A stretch of DNA of 64,000 nt from the NCBI RefSeq assembly GCF_947502065.1, contig NZ_CANMYE010000001.1, forward strand, positions 124,001-188,000, written 5' to 3'. Positions 59,217-64,000 of this stretch are shown here, piece by piece. Both the position numbers and the translations under genes were made by a program. Origin of the DNA: an uncultured Pseudoteredinibacter sp. (GTDB taxonomy: Bacteria > Pseudomonadota > Gammaproteobacteria > Pseudomonadales > Cellvibrionaceae). The notes beneath the pieces were generated by a model, which was not told the origin of the DNA, did not search any database, and worked only from the letters and a program-made list of their open reading frames with translations. The stretch's first letter is position 1; every line of letters starts with the position of its first letter.

Positions 59217-60590
59217 ATGTTTAAGAAAAATAATGAAAGAAAATCTTGGCCACTTATGTTGGCCGGCGTCGCAGCAATTAGCTTAAGCACCCAGGCCGCT
59301 CATGCGGCAAGCAATGCAGAGCTGGAACAACAGGTTGCCGAGTTGCAGGCACAGGTAAAAACGCTAATGCAACAAATGAATAAAAATAAGGTGGCCGTTC
59401 AGGATCTAGGTACAAAGGTTGCTAATGCTCCAACCGCTAAGTCTTCGAAAGGTAAGACCTTTGGCGGTGATCCAGGTAATTTTCGTATCGGAAACACTGA
59501 TGTGAATATCGGCGGTTTTGTGAAGTTTGATATGAACTTCTCTGACTATTCAGACGGCGCAGCTGCAAATGCCGGTATTGGTGAAGACTTCTTGGTACCT
59601 TCAGTGATTCCTGTCGGTGGTGAAGGTGGTGATGTTAAATTCCACGCTCACGCCAAAACTTCTCGCTTTAATATTTCCACTAAGACGAAAACCGATACTG
59701 GCCATGTACGCACCTTTATGGAGTTTGACGCCATTGCTAGTGGTCAAGGTGATGAGCGTATCTCTAACTCATCTGCTGAGCGCTTACGCCACGCCTTTAT
59801 CGATTGGAATATTGACGGTAAGAATTCGGTATTGGCCGGTCAAACTTGGTCTACCTTTTTTAACGTAGGCACGCTGCCAGAGTCTCTAGACTTCGTTGGC
59901 CCTGTTGGCACCATCTTTGAGCGTCAACCGCAATTACGTTACACCCGTAAGCTCAATGGCGGCAGCTTTATGCTAGCGGCCGAGAACCCAGCTACTACCT
60001 TATACGGCGCCAGCGAAAACCCCTATGACGATAACAGTATCCCTGATCTAATCGCTCGTTATAACGGTAAGTCAGGCAGCTTTAGTTACTCTCTAGCGGC
60101 TATGACGCGCGAGCTAAAATACGATACCGGTGCGGCGAGCGCTGATGATCAAGGCTATGCTCTAAGTGTTGCTGGTAAGTACACTATGACCAGTGATGAA
60201 ATCCGTGTGATGTTTAACTACGGTGATGCTCTAGGTCGTTATATGGGCCTGAACGGTTTCCGTGCGGGTGCTATTCGTGATGATGGTGAAATTGAGCTGA
60301 TTGATGCTTGGGGTGGTTTCATTAACTGGAAGCATCACTGGAATAATAAGTGGCGTTCGAATTTAACCTTGTCTGCTTCAAGTGCGGATAACCCGGATTA
60401 CTTGGCGGCGACTACGGCGGCTGACTACACCAGTATTCATGCGAATCTATTGTACTCTCCAATCAAGCGCTTAACGCTCGGTGGTGAATACATTTACGCG
60501 ACTAAAGAGCTTGAGAACACTGGTAACGTTCTTGATGATGATAAAGGTTCCCTTAAACGCTTGTTGTTGTCTGTGAAATACGCTTTCTAA
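59217..60590 (+). CDS. DcaP-like trimeric porin
   Basis: A 457-residue outer-membrane protein. ATG 59217 follows GAGGAGAA and starts a signal peptide ending AAHA-ASNAE; an upstream ATG at 59133 is rejected because it precedes the palindromic control region's end and adds a non-signal leader. After the signal comes a coiled coil (ELEQQVAELQAQVKTLMQQM), then a beta-barrel with FGGDPGNFRIGNTDVNIGGF and a C-terminal LLLSVKYAF. DcaP-type porins pass small carboxylates. The divergent acs and the symporter downstream point to acetate or related acids. Confidence 0.9.
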   Translation: MFKKNNERKSWPLMLAGVAAISLSTQAAHAASNAELEQQVAELQAQVKTLMQQMNKNKVAVQDLGTKVANAPTAKSSKGKTFGGDPGNFRIGNTDVNIGGFVKFDMNFSDYSDGAAANAGIGEDFLVPSVIPVGGEGGDVKFHAHAKTSRFNISTKTKTDTGHVRTFMEFDAIASGQGDERISNSSAERLRHAFIDWNIDGKNSVLAGQTWSTFFNVGTLPESLDFVGPVGTIFERQPQLRYTRKLNGGSFMLAAENPATTLYGASENPYDDNSIPDLIARYNGKSGSFSYSLAAMTRELKYDTGAASADDQGYALSVAGKYTMTSDEIRVMFNYGDALGRYMGLNGFRAGAIRDDGEIELIDAWGGFINWKHHWNNKWRSNLTLSASSADNPDYLAATTAADYTSIHANLLYSPIKRLTLGGEYIYATKELENTGNVLDDDKGSLKRLLLSVKYAF

Positions 60591-60615
60591 GCTGAGTTGA
60601 TCACAGTCTTTGTTT

Positions 60616-60653
60616 ACTGGGCGATTTCCGAGAGGGAATCGCCCAGTTTTTTT
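60616..60653 (+). terminator. Terminator after porin gene
   Basis: ACTGGGCGATT and AATCGCCCAGT form a strong stem, followed by seven T. It lies 26 bp after the porin stop. Confidence 0.92.
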
Positions 60654-60687
60654 ATGGACCAGAAAGCTATCGTGCACTTAGACCGGC

Positions 60688-60830
60688 AGAGGGTGGGCTT
60701 AGCCCTGGCTCACGATCTGCGGCCTTCCAGGCTTCCCTCAGTCATGAAAAAGCCTCGCAAAAAGACGCGAGTCTTTTTCATTCGTTCGGCGCTAGATCTG
60801 AATTGTTCGCCAAGACTAAGCCCACCCTCT
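60688..60830. repeat. Inverted-repeat element with nested hairpin
   Basis: Perfect 15-bp terminal arms, AGAGGGTGGGCTTAG (60688-60702) and CTAAGCCCACCCTCT (60816-60830), enclose a nested hairpin at 60744-60781 (ATGAAAAAG-c-CTCGC against GCGAG-t-CTTTTTCAT). No coding frame is convincing. It resembles a small non-autonomous element or a structured RNA. Confidence 0.75.
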
Positions 60831-60880
60831 ACCTGCTTAGATATTCACCGGAACGGGCTGGTTCACGTCTCAATGTAGCG

Positions 60881-61053
60881 ACTTAAGGGTATGCAAAGCT
60901 AGCAGGAACCGTGGAGCGCCATGACCAATCCTGATGGAGAGGATTTGGGCTTGGCCGAAGGCTGAGCACCTGGATGGTGTGAATCCACGGCGCGAAGTCG
61001 AGCGCCCTTGGATGGTTTTAGCGCGTTCCAGCTAGCTTTGCATACCCTTAAGT
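60881..61053. repeat. 173-bp element with 29-bp inverted ends and internal hairpins
   Basis: The arms at 60881-60909 and 61025-61053 match at 28 of 29 positions (ACTTAAGGGTATGCAAAG...). Inside, CCGTGGA pairs with TCCACGG, AATCCT with AGGATT, CACC with GGTG and GGCGC with GCGCC, giving a branched fold. It ends 84 bp before the candidate regulator site ahead of the symporter genes. It has no open frame and no transposase; a miniature transposable element or a structured RNA are the two readings. Confidence 0.8.
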
Positions 61054-61137
61054 TGCGGCCGGAATTAACGAATGTTCAACATTCATGCTCGCAAAAAGAA
61101 GAGTGATAAAAGAGGGGTTTATACCTTAGTAGATCAA

Positions 61138-61151
61138 TAGACCAATGTCTA
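61138..61151. promoter_or_regulatory. Candidate CrbR site ahead of symporter operon
   Basis: A perfect palindrome, TAGAC-CAAT-GTCTA, 94 bp before the DUF4212 gene. It follows the same pattern as the three sites between acs and the porin gene. Confidence 0.6.
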
Positions 61152-61244
61152 AATTCGATTTGACTCCGGCTTTGTTACATTGCCAGTGTCCGAAACCAAA
61201 ACGGTAAACAATAAATGCCCAGAGGGCAAAAAGGGGGAAGCGTA

Positions 61245-61511
61245 ATGGCTTTTGAAAGTGGTGATAAGGCGAAAGCCTACTGGTCGGAGAATGTCCGACT
61301 CATGCTGATATTACTATCGGTATGGTTCGTAGTCTCATTTGGCTGCGGGATTCTATTTGTAGATGAACTTAACTCTATCCGCATGGGTGGTTTTAAACTT
61401 GGCTTCTGGTTTGCCCAGCAAGGCTCAATCTACGTATTCGTGTGCTTGATTTTCATCTACGTTTGGTTGATGAACAAGCTCGATGCTAAATACGGCGTGA
61501 GAGAGGAGTAA
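61245..61511 (+). CDS. DUF4212 symporter small subunit
   Basis: An 88-residue membrane protein with two helices (LILLSVWFVVSFGCGILFVD and FWFAQQGSIYVFVCLIFIYV) of the DUF4212 family, the small partner of VC_2705-type sodium:solute symporters. ATG 61245 follows AAGGGGGAAG. It ends 4 bp before the large subunit, so the two are translated together. The family name YjcH/DUF485 is a related but different type. Confidence 0.93.
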   Translation: MAFESGDKAKAYWSENVRLMLILLSVWFVVSFGCGILFVDELNSIRMGGFKLGFWFAQQGSIYVFVCLIFIYVWLMNKLDAKYGVREE

Positions 61512-61515
61512 GCTC

Positions 61516-63219
61516 ATGGATGTCCAAACTTTAACGATAATCATGGTAGGTGCGAGCTTCGCACTTTATATCGCCATCGCAATCTGGGCTCGTGCGGGTT
61601 CGACAAAAGAATTCTACGTAGCTGGTGGTGGTGTTCACCCCGTTGCTAACGGTATGGCAACAGCCGCCGACTGGATGAGTGCTGCCTCCTTTATCTCCAT
61701 GGCCGGTATCATTTCCTTTATCGGTTATGACGGCTCGGTTTACCTAATGGGTTGGACTGGTGGTTATGTACTGCTTGCCTTATGTTTGGCACCTTACCTG
61801 CGTAAGTTCGGTAAGTTTACCGTGCCTGACTTTATTGGTGATCGCTACTACTCCCAGGTGGCGCGTCGCGTAGCGGTATTGTGTGCGATCTTCGTCTCCT
61901 TTACCTACATCGCAGGTCAAATGCGTGGTGTTGGCGTGGTATTTTCTCGCTTCTTAGAAGTGGAAGTGGCCACCGGCGTAATTCTGGGCGGTATCGTCGT
62001 ATTCTTCTATGCCGTACTAGGTGGCATGAAAGGTATTACTTATACCCAGGTAGCCCAGTACTGCGTATTGATTTTCGCCTACACCGTACCGGCAATTTTC
62101 ATCTCTATGTTGATGACTGGTAACCCCATTCCTCAGCTAGGTTTTGGTGATAAAGAAGCGGGCACCGAAGTGTTTATCCTAGACAAGCTAGATGGGCTCT
62201 CGCGAGAACTCGGCTTTACGGAATACACCAGCGGGAATAAATCGACCATCGATGTATTCTTTATTACAGCTGCGCTGATGGTAGGTACTGCAGGTCTTCC
62301 TCACGTAATCGTACGTTTCTTCACCGTGCCTAAAGTCCGTGATGCGCGCAAGTCTGCCGGTTGGGCACTATTGTTCATCGCTTTCTTGTACACCACCGCT
62401 CCTGCTGTAGCGACTTTTGCTCGCGTAAATATGGTGAACACCATTAACGGCCCTGAAGCTCATGGTACCGAATACGCCAAAGCGCCAAGCTGGATCAAAA
62501 ACTGGGAAAAAACCGGTTTGATCAGCTGGGAAGATAAGAATGGCGACGGCAAGATGTTCTACTCGGGTGATGAGCGCAACGAAATGAAAGTTGACCGTGA
62601 CATCATCGTATTAGCTAACCCAGAGATTGCTGACCTACCTGCATGGGTAATTGCACTGGTAGCTGCCGGTGGTATTGCCGCGGCACTATCGACTTCAGCA
62701 GGCTTGCTCTTGGTAATCTCGACGTCGATATCCCACGATTTACTCAAACGGGATTTGGCGCCAGATATCAGTGATAAGAAAGAGCTTATGTTTGCTCGAA
62801 TAGCCGCCGCCACAGCGATTGTCTTCTCAGGGTTACTGGGGATCTATCCGCCTGGATTTGTGGCCCAGGTAGTAGCCTTCGCCTTCGGCCTGGCCGCAGC
62901 CTCCTTCTTCCCTGCCATCATCTTGGGTATCTTCACCAAGTCGATGAACAAAGAAGGTGCGATCGCCGGTATGGTTACAGGTGTGCTGTTTACTACCGCT
63001 TATATTGTTTACTTTAAGTTTGTCGATCCTTCTGCCAACAATGCCGAGCACTGGTGGTTTGGTGTGTCTCCAGAAGGTATTGGTACGCTAGGTATGATGT
63101 TGAACTTTGTGGTATCCATCGTGGTTAGCCGCATGACCCCATCTACCCCAATTGAAGTACAAGAGTTGGTTGAGAGTATTCGCTTCCCGAAAGGTTCTGG
63201 CGCCGCTCACGACCACTAA
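61516..63219 (+). CDS. Sodium:solute symporter, VC_2705 family (acetate-type)
   Basis: A 567-residue SLC5-fold symporter related to ActP. Family wording: EFYVAGGGVHPVANGMATAA, then DWMSAASFISMAG, then TVPDFIGDRYYS. An insertion at about 330-360 carries DKNGDGKMFYSGDE, a calcium-binding EF-hand-like loop known from this subfamily. With the DUF4212 partner, the CrbS/CrbR/acs setting and the shared palindrome, it most likely imports acetate or another short carboxylate with Na+. Substrate is inferred. A terminator and a CBS/DUF294 gene follow, as in Vibrio. Confidence 0.92.
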   Translation: MDVQTLTIIMVGASFALYIAIAIWARAGSTKEFYVAGGGVHPVANGMATAADWMSAASFISMAGIISFIGYDGSVYLMGWTGGYVLLALCLAPYLRKFGKFTVPDFIGDRYYSQVARRVAVLCAIFVSFTYIAGQMRGVGVVFSRFLEVEVATGVILGGIVVFFYAVLGGMKGITYTQVAQYCVLIFAYTVPAIFISMLMTGNPIPQLGFGDKEAGTEVFILDKLDGLSRELGFTEYTSGNKSTIDVFFITAALMVGTAGLPHVIVRFFTVPKVRDARKSAGWALLFIAFLYTTAPAVATFARVNMVNTINGPEAHGTEYAKAPSWIKNWEKTGLISWEDKNGDGKMFYSGDERNEMKVDRDIIVLANPEIADLPAWVIALVAAGGIAAALSTSAGLLLVISTSISHDLLKRDLAPDISDKKELMFARIAAATAIVFSGLLGIYPPGFVAQVVAFAFGLAAASFFPAIILGIFTKSMNKEGAIAGMVTGVLFTTAYIVYFKFVDPSANNAEHWWFGVSPEGIGTLGMMLNFVVSIVVSRMTPSTPIEVQELVESIRFPKGSGAAHDH

Positions 63220-63236
63220 GTACTACTAAATACCAA

Positions 63237-63264
63237 GCCCGGCTGAATGGCCGGGCAATTTTTT
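63237..63264 (+). terminator. Terminator after symporter operon
   Basis: GCCCGGC and GCCGGGC form a 7-bp stem around a TGAATG loop, followed by AA and six T. Confidence 0.9.
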
Positions 63265-63416
63265 AATCTCTTTTGAGGTATCGCAAGACAGAAAACTCTT
63301 CATCAGTCACAATCTGTTTTGCGAATGTACGGTTCCCAACCGCACTTTGGCAGCTTACTCTTCCCCCAAACCGACTAGAGTAAGTTGCTTTTTTTGTTTA
63401 TGGGCAAGGAGTGGAT

Positions 63417-64000
63417 ATGAGCGAAGAGAGTTCAATTGAAGTTCAAGAGATTGAACAGTTCTTATTGGAGTGTGTGCCCTTTGATCATCTAGAAGAGCCC
63501 CTTTTACTGCGGGCGGCCAATTCCGTCAAAATTGCCTACCACCGTCAAGGTACAGCGCCAGATCTCTTTCAAGAAGAAAATCCCAAGCTTTTTATTGTTC
63601 GCAGTGGTGCCTTCGAAATTCGCGACCAGAATAATGAGCTGGTTGATCAGGTTGACGTTGGTGGTTATTTCGGATTTCCATCACTGTTAACCGGTCATAA
63701 AGTCACCAACCACTGCGTAGTGTTGGAAGATGGTTTGCTGTATCAAATCGATGAGGCCACCTTTCAAAGTCTGCGGCGTGAGAATAGAATTTTTGATCGC
63801 TTTTTCAATCAGGCTCATGCCAAGCGATTAAGGCAGGCGGTACGCTTTAAAGAACGAAACTCCCAACTTACCGAAACAGTGGCCGATGTTATTAGCCGGT
63901 CGCCCATTACCATCGCCATAGATGCGGCGGTAAGAGAGGCCGCCCAGAAAATGACTGAAGATAGAGTATCTAGCTTATTGGTGGTTGGCGATACGGGCTT
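63417..64000 (+). CDS. Cyclic-nucleotide-binding/CBS/DUF294 protein (3' end beyond window)
   Basis: ATG 63417 follows AAGGAG and opens a frame that runs off the right edge after about 194 residues. The visible part has a cyclic-nucleotide-binding-like domain (about 12-140, ENPKLFIVRSGAFEIRDQNN, then VGGYFGFPSLLTG) and the start of a CBS pair (ISRSPITIAIDAAVREAAQK). The full family continues with a DUF294 nucleotidyltransferase-like domain. Such genes commonly stand next to DUF4212/VC_2705 symporters and may control them by nucleotide signals. Confidence 0.88.
   Translation, partial: MSEESSIEVQEIEQFLLECVPFDHLEEPLLLRAANSVKIAYHRQGTAPDLFQEENPKLFIVRSGAFEIRDQNNELVDQVDVGGYFGFPSLLTGHKVTNHCVVLEDGLLYQIDEATFQSLRRENRIFDRFFNQAHAKRLRQAVRFKERNSQLTETVADVISRSPITIAIDAAVREAAQKMTEDRVSSLLVVGDTG

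Noticed and set aside
60597..60878. 93-residue frame after the porin gene
   Set aside because: It runs through the porin terminator and the first inverted-repeat element and shows no protein-like character.
61245..63219. Naming the pair YjcH/ActP
   Set aside because: The small subunit reads as DUF4212 and not DUF485, and the large subunit has the VC_2705-type insert, so a strict actP label would be misleading.

Overview
The window looks like the chromosome of a free-living, probably marine gammaproteobacterium. The evidence is the gammaproteobacterial lpt-rpoN-hpf-rapZ block, the ibaG-murA-hisG-hisD block, the miaB-ybeZ-ybeY-corC block, a DcaP-like porin, TonB and acetate systems, and a moderate GC content. 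The family is not proven; the Cellvibrionales/Spongiibacteraceae neighbourhood is my inference. I see no rRNA, tRNA, CRISPR array, intact insertion sequence or prophage.

Layout. 1-2661: 5' part of a sodium/solute-symporter-type hybrid histidine kinase, cut by the window edge. 2756-8615: a 3-hydroxybutyrate oligomer hydrolase lipoprotein with a GntP permease, divergent from a TonB-dependent receptor. 8616-9200: a tandem array of 154-bp multi-hairpin units and a heptamer repeat. 9201-13792: a periplasmic binding protein, two hypotheticals, rdgC, a SirB2 protein, a DUF4202 protein and darP. 13838-23304: mgtE, rapZ, hpf, rpoN, lptB, lptA, lptC, kdsC, kdsD and a Ca/Na antiporter, all on the minus strand; ptsN and the NPr gene are missing from their usual places. 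23854-32102: a very large beta-propeller sensor kinase stands where mlaFED usually lies, followed by an isolated mlaC, ibaG, murA, hisG and hisD. 32269-35857: a secreted hypothetical and a bufferin (copper-binding modified peptide) operon whose precursor carries two tandem cysteine-rich modules behind a lipobox. 35982-50845: rhlB, a serine hydrolase, an FMN-dependent 2-hydroxyacid oxidase, a marR-emrA-emrB type efflux operon, an enoyl-CoA hydratase, and the miaB-ybeZ-ybeY-corC cluster. 51358-64000: an acetate module made of a CrbS-like kinase, a double-receiver protein, a CrbR-like LuxR regulator, acs, a porin, a DUF4212/VC_2705-type symporter and a CBS/DUF294 protein cut by the window edge.

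How the parts work together. The right end reads as one acetate-scavenging circuit: a kinase with a transporter-like sensor and its LuxR regulator next to acetyl-CoA synthetase, an outer-membrane porin and a sodium-coupled uptake pair. A shared palindrome (TMGAC-N4-GTCKA) lies in the acs/porin intergenic region and ahead of the symporter genes and is a candidate regulator site. The most distinctive system is the bufferin operon: duplicated precursor, MNIO maturase, DUF2063 partner and DoxX membrane protein, with a hairpin between precursor and maturase and 13-bp repeats upstream.
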